A stretch of DNA of 64,000 nucleotides from Lachnospiraceae bacterium (GTDB lineage: Bacteria; Bacillota; Clostridia; Lachnospirales; Lachnospiraceae): positions 62,001 through 126,000 of the forward strand of contig JAFVSN010000052.1 in NCBI GenBank assembly GCA_017503735.1, written 5' to 3'. Below, in pieces: positions 50,110-59,954 of the stretch. Numbering within the stretch: position 1 is the first letter of the stretch; every line of letters begins with the position of its first letter. Under the pieces are notes generated by a model, which saw only the letters and a program-made list of their open reading frames with translations, searched no databases and was not told where the DNA came from. Both the position numbers and the translations under genes were made by a program.

Positions 50110-51978
50110 ATGAGCGGATTACTGGAACGAATCAACGAACCGAATGATATTAAAAAAGTGAATAAAAAAGAGTATGCAAAGCTCGCAAAAGAAATCCGGG
50201 GGTTTTTGGTTCGCAGTGTCAGTAAGACCGGAGGACATCTGGCATCGAATCTGGGTGCGGTGGAGCTGACGATGGCACTGCACCTTGCCATGGATTTTCC
50301 GAAGGACAAGTTGATTTTTGATGTGGGACATCAGGCGTATACTCACAAAATATTAACCGGACGGAAGAATCATTTTGAGACTTTGCGTGCCTATGAAGGG
50401 TTAAGCGGGTTTCCGAAGCGGAAAGAAAGTGAATGCGATGCCTTTGATACCGGTCATAGTTCCACCTCTATTTCCGCAGCGGCGGGTCTGGCTGCGGCAA
50501 GGGATTTGGCGGGAGAAAAGTATCGTGTGGCGGCGGTCATCGGAGACGGTGCCCTGTCCGGCGGAATGGCATATGAGGCATTAAACAATATCGGCGGAAG
50601 CCGTTCCAATATGTTGATTGTCTTAAATGACAATCAGATGTCCATTTCGGAAAATATCGGAGGAATGGCGGCGTATTTGGGAAAAGTGCGTACCAATGTA
50701 AAATACGTGGAGTTTAAGGATGATTTGGAGCAGACACTGCGGAAAACCAAATTCGGCACCAAGGTGGTGTACGGATTGAAACGCTCCAAGGATTCCATTA
50801 AGCATTTTATTGTTCCAAGTATGTTTTTTGAAGATATGGGGATTACCTATGTGGGTCCCATTGACGGGCATAATATCGAATTGATGGTACGGGCGTTTAA
50901 AACAGCCTTTGCGGCAAATAAGCCGGTGCTTGTCCATGTGGTGACGGAAAAGGGAAAGGGGTATGAGTATGCAAAGGAGAATCCCAGTGCGTTTCATGGG
51001 GTAGATCCTTTTGATATAAAGACGGGAAAGGGCTTAAAAACCTTAAAAGAGAAAAGTTACACCTCTGTTTTTTCGGATGCAATCTGTGAATTGGCGGAAG
51101 AACATGAGAAGATAACGGCCATTACGGCAGCAATGCCGCAAGGAACAGGGCTGGATGCCTTTGCGAAGCGGTATCCGGAACGATTTTTTGATGTGGGAAT
51201 AGCGGAAGAACATGCGGTAACCTTTGCGGCAGGTTTGGCGGCAGGCGGGTTTTCTCCGGTGGTAGCCGTATATTCTACATTTTTGCAACGGGCTTATGAT
51301 CAGATTGTACATGATGTGTGTGTAGGAGAGTTACCGGTAGTGTTTGCGGTTGACCGGGCAGGCATTGTAGGAAATGACGGGGAGACCCATCAGGGGATTT
51401 TAGATCTTTCCTATCTTTCCCATGTCCCGGGATTGACGGTAATGGCACCGCGGGATGCTACGGAATTAAAAGAAATGCTTTCCTTTGCGATACGGTTAAA
51501 GAAACCGGTAGCGTTGCGTTATCCGCGGGGGGAAGCCTGTGAGATTACGGAACCGAAGCGTTTGCCGCTTGTGTACGGGCAAGCTGAGATATTATATGAG
51601 GAAAACGAAATTGCACTGTTAGCGGTAGGAAGTATGGTTGAAGTTGCATGTAAAGTCAGAACCCTGTTAAGAGAAGGTGCGTATCGTGTATCTGTAATCA
51701 ATATGCGTTTTGTTTCTCCGATCGATACCGATCTTTTGGATGATGTGGCAGAAAAGCACAGAGTAATTGTAACGCTGGAGGAGAACATTCACGATGGAGG
51801 TTTCGGAGAAAAGGTGGCGGCATATTATGCGGAATGCGGAAAAAAAGTACAGCTAAAGAATATTGCGCTTCCGAATCACTATATAGAGCATGGAGACCCG
51901 GAGGTATTGCGGGAAAAGTACGGGTTGACAGCAGAAAAAGTTGCGGAGTATGTCAGAGCCTTTTATCGGGGGAATTGA
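50110..51978 (+). CDS. dxs: 1-deoxy-D-xylulose-5-phosphate synthase
   Basis: A 622 aa thiamine-diphosphate enzyme, the first step of the MEP isoprenoid pathway (pyruvate plus glyceraldehyde-3-phosphate). The TPP motif GDGALSGGMAYEALNN, the DVGHQAYTHKILTGR substrate segment, the catalytic Glu in DVGIAEEHAVTFAAG and DRAGIVGNDGETHQG are all visible. Length is typical. Its presence shows that this organism uses the MEP route. Confidence 0.96.
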   Translation: MSGLLERINEPNDIKKVNKKEYAKLAKEIRGFLVRSVSKTGGHLASNLGAVELTMALHLAMDFPKDKLIFDVGHQAYTHKILTGRKNHFETLRAYEGLSGFPKRKESECDAFDTGHSSTSISAAAGLAAARDLAGEKYRVAAVIGDGALSGGMAYEALNNIGGSRSNMLIVLNDNQMSISENIGGMAAYLGKVRTNVKYVEFKDDLEQTLRKTKFGTKVVYGLKRSKDSIKHFIVPSMFFEDMGITYVGPIDGHNIELMVRAFKTAFAANKPVLVHVVTEKGKGYEYAKENPSAFHGVDPFDIKTGKGLKTLKEKSYTSVFSDAICELAEEHEKITAITAAMPQGTGLDAFAKRYPERFFDVGIAEEHAVTFAAGLAAGGFSPVVAVYSTFLQRAYDQIVHDVCVGELPVVFAVDRAGIVGNDGETHQGILDLSYLSHVPGLTVMAPRDATELKEMLSFAIRLKKPVALRYPRGEACEITEPKRLPLVYGQAEILYEENEIALLAVGSMVEVACKVRTLLREGAYRVSVINMRFVSPIDTDLLDDVAEKHRVIVTLEENIHDGGFGEKVAAYYAECGKKVQLKNIALPNHYIEHGDPEVLREKYGLTAEKVAEYVRAFYRGN

Positions 51979-51991
51979 CGGAGGAGTAAGA

Positions 51992-52903
51992 ATGGCAGAA
52001 AAGAAAAAGGAACGATTGGACGTGCTTTTGGTAAAGCGGAATCTGGCGGAATCCAGAGAAAAGGCAAAGGCCTATATTATGGCGGGCAACGTGTTTGTGG
52101 ACGGCGTAAGAGAAGATAAGGCCGGGACGAATGTTTCCGAAAGTGCAGAGATAGAACTCCGTGGCATGGCAATGAAATATGTAAGCCGGGGCGGATTTAA
52201 GTTGGAAAAGGCAGTGGATGAGTTCGGAGTGACTCTTTCCGGTGCAGTATGTATGGACGTAGGGTCTTCCACGGGCGGCTTTACGGATTGTATGTTACAA
52301 AACGGTGCCGTAAAAGTGTTTGCGGTGGATGTGGGAACCAATCAGTTAGCGTGGAAATTGCGTACCGATGAACGGGTGGTATCCATGGAGCAGACCAATA
52401 TCCGCTATGTGACTCCGGAAGATATCGGGGAACAGGTGGATTTCGTATCCATCGATGTGGCGTTTATTTCTCTTACCAAGGTGCTGGCACCGGTATATGA
52501 CTTGATGAAGGTAGGAGCGCGGATTGTGTGTCTGATTAAGCCGCAGTTTGAAGCCGGTCGTGAGAAAGTGGGCAAAAAAGGAGTGGTACGTGAGCGGGAG
52601 ACCCATTTAGAGGTTATCGAGCAAGTCATCCGTTATGCGGATTCTTTGGGATTTTTGATGTTGGGACTTTCCTTTTCACCGATCCGGGGACCGGAAGGGA
52701 ATATCGAATATCTTTTGTATATGGAAAAGACGAAGGAACAGTGCACCGGTGTATCGGCGGAGGTGTCGGAGGCAGAGTGTGACGAGGAGACGGAAGAAAT
52801 CGATGCAGCGTTTTCCGTAATGCCGTTGTCCCCGGAAGCGGACGCGCTTATACAGCAGGCGGACCGCATTACAAAGGAGGCTCACGCAGTGCTTGAGAAG
52901 TAG
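51992..52903 (+). CDS. tlyA: TlyA family rRNA 2'-O-methyltransferase / hemolysin-like protein
   Basis: A 303 aa protein with an N-terminal S4 RNA-binding domain (RLDVLLVKRNLAESREKAKA) and an FtsJ-like SAM methyltransferase domain (MDVGSSTGGFTDCMLQNGA, SIDVAFISLTKVLAPV, CLIKPQFEAGREKVGKKGVV). The family modifies 16S/23S rRNA. A C-terminal ~40 residues, rich in Glu and Ala, extend beyond the usual ~270 aa. ATG at 51992 follows GACGGAGGAG. Confidence 0.93.
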   Translation: MAEKKKERLDVLLVKRNLAESREKAKAYIMAGNVFVDGVREDKAGTNVSESAEIELRGMAMKYVSRGGFKLEKAVDEFGVTLSGAVCMDVGSSTGGFTDCMLQNGAVKVFAVDVGTNQLAWKLRTDERVVSMEQTNIRYVTPEDIGEQVDFVSIDVAFISLTKVLAPVYDLMKVGARIVCLIKPQFEAGREKVGKKGVVRERETHLEVIEQVIRYADSLGFLMLGLSFSPIRGPEGNIEYLLYMEKTKEQCTGVSAEVSEAECDEETEEIDAAFSVMPLSPEADALIQQADRITKEAHAVLEK

Positions 52904-52957
52904 CGAGGTATTCTTGCAGGTGTAGAGCTGTGATGACAGGGAAATCGGGGATTATGA

Positions 52958-52986
52958 TTGACTTTCCCCTCGTTTTGATGTAGACT
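52958..52986 (+). promoter_or_regulatory. Probable promoter of nadK-argR
   Basis: TTGACT (52958-52963), 17-base spacer, TAGACT (52981-52986). Confidence 0.5.
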
Positions 52987-53024
52987 ATAACTACTTATTT
53001 TGTCGGACAGGAGGGGTTCTGCAG

Positions 53025-53870
53025 ATGAAAAAGGTATGTGTGATTGCCAATGCGGTAAAAGAAACAGCTGCGGAACGGGCAGAACGGGTACGTAGTTTCT
53101 TTTGTGGCAGAGGAATAGACTGCGTTGTACTTTTGGACGATTTTTCGGAAAAAACATCTTATGAACCGGTCTTGCAGGACGACATGGAATGTGCTGTAGT
53201 GCTGGGAGGAGACGGAACACTGATCCACGTGGCACGGAAGCTGGCGGAAAAAAAGATTCCGGTATTCGGCATTAATACGGGAAACCTTGGATTTTTAACC
53301 CATGCGGATTCCGGAAAAGCAAGAACCGCATTGGATTCCCTGATTGCGGGCGAGTATTGCATTGAAGAACGTATGATGTTAGAGGCGTCTGTAGACGGAA
53401 CCGTATTCGGTACGGCGTTAAATGACGTGGTACTGACCCGGAACGGTTTTTCGCGAATTATCAGTGTTGGAATATCCGTAAACGGAAAACCGGTTTGCAA
53501 TTACCGGGGAGACGGTGTCATTGTTGCTACACCGACAGGGTCTACCGGTTACAATTTGTCTGCGGGGGGACCGGTGGTGGCTCCGAAGACGGAACTTTTT
53601 CTTATTACGCCGATTTGTCCGCACTCTTTAAGTGCCAGAAGTATTTTACTTTCGGCAGAGGACGAGCTTCATATTGTAATCCGGGAGGAGAAAAAGACCC
53701 AGGACGAAGAAGCTATTTTAACTTTAGACGGTCAACGTGCCAAGGATCTTTCGGCAGAAGATAAGATTGTAATTCGTAAGTCCGGAAAGAAGGCATATTT
53801 TATTCAGTTAAACGAAAACAGTTTTTTTGATGCGTTACATAGGAAGCTGGGAAATCAAGAGATTTTGTAG
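53025..53870 (+). CDS. nadK: NAD kinase
   Basis: A 281 aa ATP/polyphosphate-dependent kinase making NADP from NAD. The GGDGT catalytic motif is in VVLGGDGTLIHVARKL (about residues 60-72), and the conserved ATPTGSTGYNLSAGGP block and the GVIVATP strand lie in the C-terminal domain. GNLGFLTHAD fits the substrate-binding region. GACAGGAGGGG precedes the ATG. It lies between tlyA and argR, the normal Firmicutes order. Confidence 0.95.
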   Translation: MKKVCVIANAVKETAAERAERVRSFFCGRGIDCVVLLDDFSEKTSYEPVLQDDMECAVVLGGDGTLIHVARKLAEKKIPVFGINTGNLGFLTHADSGKARTALDSLIAGEYCIEERMMLEASVDGTVFGTALNDVVLTRNGFSRIISVGISVNGKPVCNYRGDGVIVATPTGSTGYNLSAGGPVVAPKTELFLITPICPHSLSARSILLSAEDELHIVIREEKKTQDEEAILTLDGQRAKDLSAEDKIVIRKSGKKAYFIQLNENSFFDALHRKLGNQEIL

Positions 53871-53884
53871 ACGGAGAAAAAAGA

Positions 53885-54352
53885 ATGAAAACAGCGAGAC
53901 AGAATAAGATTATTGAGTTAGTAGAAAAAAATGAAATCGAAACCCAGGAGGAATTAGGGGAGCTTTTAAAAGATGCGGGCTTTGCGGTGACTCAGGCGAC
54001 GATTTCCAGAGATATCAGAGAACTGAAACTTACAAAAGTTGCGATAGATTTGGACCGCCAGAAGTACATTGTACTTCGTTCCCATAATTCCGAAATGAAT
54101 GAAAAGTATGCACGTATTTTACGGGATTCTTTTGTTTCCATGGCAAAGGCCCAGAATATTCTGGTGGTAAAGACGGTTCCGGGCATGGCAATGGCGGCGG
54201 CTGCGGCGTTGGATGCGCTTCAGGTAGACGGTATTGTAGGCTGTATTGCGGGAGACGATACGATTATGTGTGCCATCCGTACCGAAAAGGAAACGGATGC
54301 GGTAATGGAGAAATTACATCGCTTAACCGGCGATAAAAGAATAAGTGATTAA
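53885..54352 (+). CDS. argR: Arginine repressor ArgR/AhrC
   Basis: A 155 aa transcription factor. The winged-helix DNA-binding domain (about residues 5-70) carries [19 protein letters not shown], and the C-terminal hexamerisation/arginine-binding domain carries [19 protein letters not shown]. It represses arginine biosynthesis when arginine binds. No arg genes lie in this window, so its targets are elsewhere. recN, the usual next gene, is replaced by yebC here. Confidence 0.94.
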   Translation: MKTARQNKIIELVEKNEIETQEELGELLKDAGFAVTQATISRDIRELKLTKVAIDLDRQKYIVLRSHNSEMNEKYARILRDSFVSMAKAQNILVVKTVPGMAMAAAAALDALQVDGIVGCIAGDDTIMCAIRTEKETDAVMEKLHRLTGDKRISD

Positions 54353-54369
54353 AAAAGGAGATAAAAGTT

Positions 54370-55107
54370 ATGTCAGGTCATTCCAAATTTGCAAACATTA
54401 AGCACAAGAAAGAAAAGAACGATGCAGCAAAGGGTAAAATCTTTACCCGTATCGGCCGTGAAATTGCCGTAGCCGTAAAGGAAGGCGGTCCGGACCCGAA
54501 TAATAACAGTAAGTTAAAGGATGTTATTGCAAAGGCAAAGGCAAACAACATGCCGAACGACACCATCGACCGCAGCATTAAGAAGGCTGCCGGCGACGGA
54601 GACGGTGTCAATTACGAAAAGGTTACCTACGAAGGCTACGGTCCGAGCGGTATCGCAATCATCGTAGATGCCCTTACGGATAACAAGAACCGTACCGCAG
54701 CAAATGTGCGTAACGCATTCACCAAGGGGAACGGTAACATGGGAACCACCGGTTGCGTATCCTTTATGTTCGACCAGAAGGGTCAGATTATCGTGGCAAA
54801 GGAAGATTACTCCGGGGATGCGGACGAGCTTATGATGACCGCTCTTGACGCAGGCGCGGATGATTTTGTGGAAGAGGAAGACAGTTACGAGATTCTTACC
54901 GATCCGGATGCTTTCAGCGAAGTTCGTGAAGCAATGGAAGCAGCAGGTATTGCAATGGTTTCCGCAGAAGTAACCATGATTCCGCAGACTTGGGGTGAAC
55001 TTTCCAGTGAGGCGGATATTAAGAGCATGAACAAGCTTCTCGATTTACTTGACGAGGACGATGACGTTCAGGAAGTTTACCATAACTGGGATATGCCGGA
55101 GGAGTAA
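54370..55107 (+). CDS. YebC/PmpR family protein
   Basis: A 245 aa protein of the YebC/TACO1 family, described as transcription regulators and, for some members, as translation factors that relieve ribosome stalling. The start [27 protein letters not shown] and the acidic [19 protein letters not shown] end are diagnostic. AAAAGGAGATAAAAGTT precedes the start. gltX begins 4 bases after its stop. Confidence 0.94.
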   Translation: MSGHSKFANIKHKKEKNDAAKGKIFTRIGREIAVAVKEGGPDPNNNSKLKDVIAKAKANNMPNDTIDRSIKKAAGDGDGVNYEKVTYEGYGPSGIAIIVDALTDNKNRTAANVRNAFTKGNGNMGTTGCVSFMFDQKGQIIVAKEDYSGDADELMMTALDAGADDFVEEEDSYEILTDPDAFSEVREAMEAAGIAMVSAEVTMIPQTWGELSSEADIKSMNKLLDLLDEDDDVQEVYHNWDMPEE

Positions 55108-55111
55108 TGTT

Positions 55112-56578
55112 ATGAAAATCAGAACCAGATTTGCACCGAGCCCGACAGGCAGAATGCATGTGGGGAATTTAAGAACCGCATTGTATGAGTACCTGGTGGC
55201 AAAGCATGCGGGCGGTGACTTTATTTTAAGAATTGAGGATACGGACCAGGGCCGTTTGGTAGAGGGTGCCGTAGATATTATTTATCGTACCATGGAGAAG
55301 ACCGGTCTTTTGCATGATGAAGGTCCGGATAAGGACAAGGGCTGCGGTCCGTATGTACAGAGTGAGCGTGTAAAGAGCGGTCTGTACATGGAGTATGCAA
55401 AGCAGTTGGTAGAAAAGGGCGAAGCGTATTACTGTTTCTGTACCAAGGAGCGTCTGGAGTCTTTGAAGGCTTCCGTAGAGGGTTCCGAGGATAAGGAGAT
55501 TACCAAGTACGACAAGCATTGTCTACACTTGTCGAAAGAGGAAATCGAGAAGAACTTAGCGGACGGTTTGCCGTTCGTGATCCGTCAGAATACCCCGACG
55601 GAGGGCACTACGTCCTTTACCGATGCCAATTACGGCACCATTACCGTAGAGAATGCGGAGTTAGACGATATGATTCTCATTAAGTCCGACGGTTTTCCGA
55701 CCTATAACTTTGCAAATGTAATTGATGACCATTTGATGGGTATTACCCATGTTGTTCGCGGTAACGAGTACCTTTCCTCTACGCCGAAGTATACGAGACT
55801 TTACCAGGCTTTCGGTTGGGAAGAGCCGACCTATGTTCACGTTCCGCTGATTACCAACGAGGAGCATCAGAAGCTTTCCAAGAGAAGCGGACATTCTTCC
55901 TTTGAGGATTTATTGGAGCAAGGCTTTGTAACGGAGGCTATCGTAAACTTTACCGCACTTCTTGGTTGGAGCCCGACGAACAACGAAGAGATTATGACCA
56001 TGGAGGAGTTGATCGAGCAGTTCGATTACACTCACATCAGCAAGTCTCCGGCTGTATTCGATATGCAGAAGCTTCGTTGGATGAACGGCGAGTATTTAAA
56101 GCGCATGGACAGCGAAAAGTATTATGAGCTGGCAATGCCGTATATTGACGAGGTAGTGACGAAGCCGTACGACAAGAAGGCAATTGCAGATCTTGTTAAG
56201 ACCAGAATCGAGACCTTACTGGATATCGCAGGTCACATTGATTTCTTTGAGGAGCTTCCGGAGTACGATACCGAGATGTACGTTCACAAGAAGATGAAGA
56301 CCACCAAGGAGTCTTCCCTTGGCGTATTAAAGGATTTGTTGCCGCGTCTTGCGGAGCTTAATGATTACAGCGTTCCGGCAATCGAAGCACTTTTAATGGG
56401 CTATGTGCAGGAGAAGGAAATCAAGAACGGTCAGGGCTTGTGGCCGGTTCGTACCGCAGTTTCCGGTAAGCAGATGACTCCGGGCGGTGCTTACGAGATT
56501 ATGGCTATCCTCGGTAAGGACGAGAGCTTAAGACGTATTGAGAAGGCAATTGAGTTGCTTTCCAAGGAAGTACAGTAA
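55112..56578 (+). CDS. gltX: Glutamate-tRNA ligase
   Basis: A 488 aa class I aminoacyl-tRNA synthetase charging tRNA-Glu (and in many Firmicutes also tRNA-Gln for later amidation). The HIGH-type motif is in [17 protein letters not shown] and the KMSKS-type motif is KLSKRSG, with the insertion domain and helical anticodon-binding domain at normal length. The start at 55112 follows GGAGGAG; the longer frame overlaps yebC. It is terminated by the hairpin at 56595. Confidence 0.95.
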   Translation: MKIRTRFAPSPTGRMHVGNLRTALYEYLVAKHAGGDFILRIEDTDQGRLVEGAVDIIYRTMEKTGLLHDEGPDKDKGCGPYVQSERVKSGLYMEYAKQLVEKGEAYYCFCTKERLESLKASVEGSEDKEITKYDKHCLHLSKEEIEKNLADGLPFVIRQNTPTEGTTSFTDANYGTITVENAELDDMILIKSDGFPTYNFANVIDDHLMGITHVVRGNEYLSSTPKYTRLYQAFGWEEPTYVHVPLITNEEHQKLSKRSGHSSFEDLLEQGFVTEAIVNFTALLGWSPTNNEEIMTMEELIEQFDYTHISKSPAVFDMQKLRWMNGEYLKRMDSEKYYELAMPYIDEVVTKPYDKKAIADLVKTRIETLLDIAGHIDFFEELPEYDTEMYVHKKMKTTKESSLGVLKDLLPRLAELNDYSVPAIEALLMGYVQEKEIKNGQGLWPVRTAVSGKQMTPGGAYEIMAILGKDESLRRIEKAIELLSKEVQ

Positions 56579-56594
56579 AAAAGTTTGAAGAGAT

Positions 56595-56631
56595 ACACCC
56601 TCATAGGCATGGCTTATGAGGGTGTTATTTT
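56595..56631 (+). terminator. Terminator after gltX
   Basis: ACACCCTCATA (56595-56605) with TATGAGGGTGT (56615-56625), perfect 11-bp stem, 9-base loop, then TATTTTA. Confidence 0.88.
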
Positions 56632-56674
56632 ATGAAAAAATGTAGAAAAAGTAGTAGGAGCAAAAGGGAGAATG

Positions 56675-56683
56675 TGGTATAAT
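56675..56683 (+). promoter_or_regulatory. Extended -10 promoter of the accessory cluster
   Basis: TGG followed by a perfect TATAAT (56678-56683). No good -35 lies 17 bases upstream, as is usual for extended -10 promoters. The first ATG is at 56720. Confidence 0.6.
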
Positions 56684-56719
56684 GGGTTCTAAGATTTTAA
56701 TGTTAAACGGAGGTGGCGT

Positions 56720-57328
56720 ATGAAAACAATTATCACAATTCAACACACTCAGTCAGTTCACCATACTAACGGTATGGTGGGGTCTTGGACGAATTGGGAA
56801 CTGTCTGAGCTTGGTGTGACACAGGCAGAGAAGATCGGAGAGAAGTTAAAAACGGAGCTTGCGGGGAGAAATTTTGTCATGTATTCCTCGGATTTATTGC
56901 GGGCAAAGCAGACGGCGGAATATGTGGGAAGACATCTTGGACTTGAGCCGGTGTTAAAGACGGAACTGAGAGAACGGAATTTGGGTAAGTGTTGCGGAAA
57001 GTCGGTGCAGTGGCTTCGTGAAAACTTGGAATGTCAGGAGAAAACCGTGGATGACCGTTTGTTTTCGGATGCGGAGAGTAGAAGGGACGAGTGGAACAGG
57101 TTAAAGCCTTTTTTTGATGAGATTATGGCAAACGATGAGGAGAATATTATTCTTGTGTCTCACGGAGATTTGCTCAGTGTATTTAATGCTATGTTTTTAG
57201 GAATGGACGTGGAAGCAATTAATACCTGTGAACTGTTTGGTTTGGCAGGCGGCGTATCCTATATGTTTGTGAATAATGAAGGAAAACGGTTTGTGAAGAG
57301 GATGAGTGATATGTCGTATTTGGGATAA
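56720..57328 (+). CDS. Histidine phosphatase family protein (first of three)
   Basis: A 202 aa phosphoglycerate-mutase-like phosphatase. Unlike the canonical RHG motif, the start reads TIQHTQSVHHTNGMVGSW, so the Arg of R-H-G is replaced by Gln while the catalytic His remains. The SSDLLRAKQTAEYVG, LRERNLGKC and ILVSHGDLLSVFNAM motifs are normal. It opens the accessory cluster behind an extended -10 promoter. ACGGAGGTGG precedes the ATG. Substrate unknown; the altered motif may reduce or change activity. Confidence 0.83.
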   Translation: MKTIITIQHTQSVHHTNGMVGSWTNWELSELGVTQAEKIGEKLKTELAGRNFVMYSSDLLRAKQTAEYVGRHLGLEPVLKTELRERNLGKCCGKSVQWLRENLECQEKTVDDRLFSDAESRRDEWNRLKPFFDEIMANDEENIILVSHGDLLSVFNAMFLGMDVEAINTCELFGLAGGVSYMFVNNEGKRFVKRMSDMSYLG

Positions 57329-57351
57329 GATGGTATTGGGGAGGAAGTGGT

Positions 57352-57689
57352 ATGAAACATTTAGGTACACGCACTTTGGAAGCAGAGCGCATTGTTTTAC
57401 GAATCTTCATAACGTGGACGAGCAAGCCGGGTCCGCGGAAACCTCGTACCTATTGGCTCCGCACCATTGGGGCAAAGGCCTTATGACAGAGACGGTAAGG
57501 AGTGTTCTTCGATATGCCTTTGAAGAACTGGAATTGAACCGGGTGTGTGCAGATGTATTCGTGGGAAATACTGCATCAGAGAAGGTATTGAAAAAGTGCG
57601 GTTTTCAATGTGAAGGAGTCATAAAGGAAAAATACGAGAAAGAAGGGATATGTATAGATGCGATTTCGTATGGAATACATAAATCGTAA
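57352..57689 (+). pseudogene. GNAT acetyltransferase with internal deletion and frame change
   Basis: The N-terminus (57352 to about 57405, MKHLGTRTLEAERIVLR) is the classic start of RimJ-like GNAT proteins, behind GGGAGGAAGTGGT. In another frame, from about 57406 to 57689, the second half of the same fold follows: NVDEQAGSAETSYLLAPHHW, GKGLMTETVRSVLRYAFEEL and EKVLKKCGFQCEGV. The roughly 60-70 residues normally between them are missing and the frame has shifted, so a functional protein is not made. The acetyl-CoA-binding part itself is well preserved, so the deletion looks recent. Confidence 0.8.
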
Positions 57690-57731
57690 AATAACAAGGG
57701 GATGTATGAAATACTGAGGAGGGAGAAGCGA

Positions 57732-58298
57732 ATGCAGTATAATGAATTTTTATCGATTTTATCGGTGGCAGAGAAATTGAAATGTAATACAAGACATTCC
57801 GACACGTCAAGCGGCAGAAGGGAAAGTGTGGCAGAACACAGTTGGCGTTTGGCTTTGATGGCAATGTTACTTGCGGATGAGTTTCCGAATACAGACATCA
57901 ATAAAGTAATACAGATGTGCTTAATTCATGATTTGGGTGAGGCGTTTACCGGAGATATTGCTACCTTTGATAAAACGGATGCGGATTCTGTAAAAGAGGA
58001 TATGGTCTATGCAGACTGGGTGGAGACATTTCCTGAGGTACAGAAAAAGCAGTTTCAGAATTTATTGGCGGAAATGAGCGCGTTACAGACAAAGGAAGCA
58101 AAGCTTTACAAGGCTCTGGATAAGATGGAAGCGGTCATTCAGCATAACGAGGCAGATATTTCTTCCTGGCTTCCGTTGGAATATGAGTTACAATTGAACT
58201 ATGGTGCGGATGAGGTACAGTTTTCGGAGTATATGAAGGGGCTGAAAGCCCATATTGATGCGTGGACAAAAGAAAAAATAGAGAGGGAGAAAAAATGA
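57732..58298 (+). CDS. HD domain hydrolase (YfbR-like)
   Basis: A 188 aa HD-superfamily phosphohydrolase. The metal-binding His is in SVAEHSWRLALMA, the HD pair in CLIHDLGEAFTGD, and the C-terminal Asp in LYKALDKMEAV. The size fits YfbR-type 5'-deoxynucleotidases, but substrate specificity is not certain. The ATG at 57732 follows GAGGAGGGAGA. Its stop overlaps the next start (ATGA), so the two are translationally coupled. Confidence 0.85.
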   Translation: MQYNEFLSILSVAEKLKCNTRHSDTSSGRRESVAEHSWRLALMAMLLADEFPNTDINKVIQMCLIHDLGEAFTGDIATFDKTDADSVKEDMVYADWVETFPEVQKKQFQNLLAEMSALQTKEAKLYKALDKMEAVIQHNEADISSWLPLEYELQLNYGADEVQFSEYMKGLKAHIDAWTKEKIEREKK

Positions 58299-59368
58299 GT
58301 ATCACATTACCAAATTACATTACCGGCACCTATGCGGTAGGTACGGAGCGTTTTACCGTAACCGACGATTCCAGAGAAGAAGTATTGGGACCGAAGAAGG
58401 GTCCGCGCAGACTGGAGGTACGTCTGTTTTATCCGGTGGATAAGGAAGCAACAGAAGGGAAAGCGCGGATGGAACTGTCCACAGAACGTGTGCAAGCTTT
58501 GAAAAAGGCATGTTTTGTGAAGGAGATACCGGAGCGTTTGGTGCGCCCGGAGTGTTATATAGAAGTACTGCAGGCGGAAGGAAAGTTTCCGCTTGTACTG
58601 TATAGTCACGGGTACGGAAGCGGCTGCGTGGAAGGGAACGCCTTGCTTTGCTGTGAATTGGCCTCGAATGGGTATATTGTGGCGGCCATCGGACATGCTT
58701 ATGAGGCGGCGATTTGTGAATTTGACGACGGAACGGTTGTCTTGTATGATAAAGAAATCAAAATCCAGACCGGCGGGATAAAATCTTTTTTTGCCCAGAT
58801 GAAGCTGGTGCGGATGGATGCGGAACAATCGGAGGTTTATGCCTATTTTGATGAGTTGCAAAAGAAGTATATGGGATTTATGCTGGGCCGCTTGCCGGAG
58901 TGGGGAAAGGACAGCCTTTGTGTCATTGAGATGTTGAAAAAGTCTTATGGGGAGCGAATCGATTTCTCAAAAGGAATCGGAGCCACCGGACATTCCTTCG
59001 GTGGAAATGTGGCGTATTGGCTTTGTCAGTATTCCGACGAGGTTACCTGTGGAGCGAATATCGACGGCGGTGTATTCGGGGATTATACGGGGATGGTAAT
59101 GAAAAAGCCTTTCTTACAAATCGGAAGCAAAATGAACCGGAATTTTGAATTAAAGCCACTTCTGGATACTGTTGCACCGGTGCGGTTTGAAACCTTTGAA
59201 GGAATGTCACATGCGGGATTTACGGACTTAAAGTTTATGTATGAACCGGATTCCGTAAAAGCAAGGACGGTGGTGGGAAAGATGGACGGATGCGAGATGC
59301 ATCGGAGACTGGCGGAGTTACATTTGGAGTTTTTCGGAGAATATTTACAGGGAGAGAACAGAGTTTAG
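58295..59368 (+). CDS. Alpha/beta hydrolase, platelet-activating-factor acetylhydrolase-like
   Basis: A 357 aa alpha/beta-hydrolase related to the PAF-acetylhydrolase (isoform II) family of lipases/esterases. The oxyanion-type VLYSHGYGSG, the nucleophile elbow GHSFGGNVAYWL, a likely acid in NIDGGVFG and a likely catalytic His in GMSHAGFTDL are visible. No signal peptide, so it is probably cytosolic. It overlaps the HD gene by 4 bases. Substrate unknown. Confidence 0.85.
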   Translation: MSITLPNYITGTYAVGTERFTVTDDSREEVLGPKKGPRRLEVRLFYPVDKEATEGKARMELSTERVQALKKACFVKEIPERLVRPECYIEVLQAEGKFPLVLYSHGYGSGCVEGNALLCCELASNGYIVAAIGHAYEAAICEFDDGTVVLYDKEIKIQTGGIKSFFAQMKLVRMDAEQSEVYAYFDELQKKYMGFMLGRLPEWGKDSLCVIEMLKKSYGERIDFSKGIGATGHSFGGNVAYWLCQYSDEVTCGANIDGGVFGDYTGMVMKKPFLQIGSKMNRNFELKPLLDTVAPVRFETFEGMSHAGFTDLKFMYEPDSVKARTVVGKMDGCEMHRRLAELHLEFFGEYLQGENRV

Positions 59369-59405
59369 ACGGAATGTTATGCGGAACTTTTGAGGAGGAA
59401 TACAT

Positions 59406-59942
59406 ATGATTCTATTGATCGCCGGCGCTTCCCATACGGGAAAGACCGCTTTGGCACAGAAACTGTTGGAAAACTATCATTACCCGTATGTTTCCATTGA
59501 CCATATCAAAATGGGACTGATTCGCAGCGGACAGACCACACTGACACCGTGCAGTGATGATGGTGCGTTGACTGGTTACCTTTGGCCGATTGTGCGGGAA
59601 ATGATTAAGACTGCCATTGAAAATAATCAGAATATGATTGTAGAGGGGTGTTACATTCCTTTTGATTGGGAGAAGAGCTTTGAACCGGAGTATTTAAAGG
59701 ATATTCGGTATCTGTGTCTTGTGATGAGCGAGAAGTACATTCGGGCGCATTTTGCGGAGATTAAGAAGTTCGCAAGTGTGATAGAGGAACGATTGGATGA
59801 TTCGGATTGTACGATGGAAACGGTGTTGCGAGACAATGCGGAAGTATTAGCGGAGTGCGAGAGGCATGGGGTGAAGTATGTGCTGATTGATGGGGAGTAT
59901 CAAGAGGATATGGAACATAAATTATTGTTTGAAGAGGAATAA
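59406..59942 (+). CDS. P-loop small-molecule kinase-like protein
   Basis: A 178 aa P-loop NTPase. The Walker A motif is GASHTGKTAL at residues 7-16, followed by an Asp-containing VSIDHIKMGLI and IVEGCYIPFDW, as in shikimate/adenylate-kinase-like and antibiotic-kinase-like folds. No classical AMP-binding lid is visible. It precedes the TIM-barrel gene by 12 bases. The phosphate acceptor cannot be predicted. Confidence 0.8.
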   Translation: MILLIAGASHTGKTALAQKLLENYHYPYVSIDHIKMGLIRSGQTTLTPCSDDGALTGYLWPIVREMIKTAIENNQNMIVEGCYIPFDWEKSFEPEYLKDIRYLCLVMSEKYIRAHFAEIKKFASVIEERLDDSDCTMETVLRDNAEVLAECERHGVKYVLIDGEYQEDMEHKLLFEEE

Positions 59943-59954
59943 AGGAGAAACCAT

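Noticed and set aside
57306-57689. Complete GNAT gene starting at 57306
   Set aside because: That frame begins inside the previous phosphatase gene and its first ~35 codons have no GNAT similarity; the real start (57352) is in another frame, so it is a broken gene.
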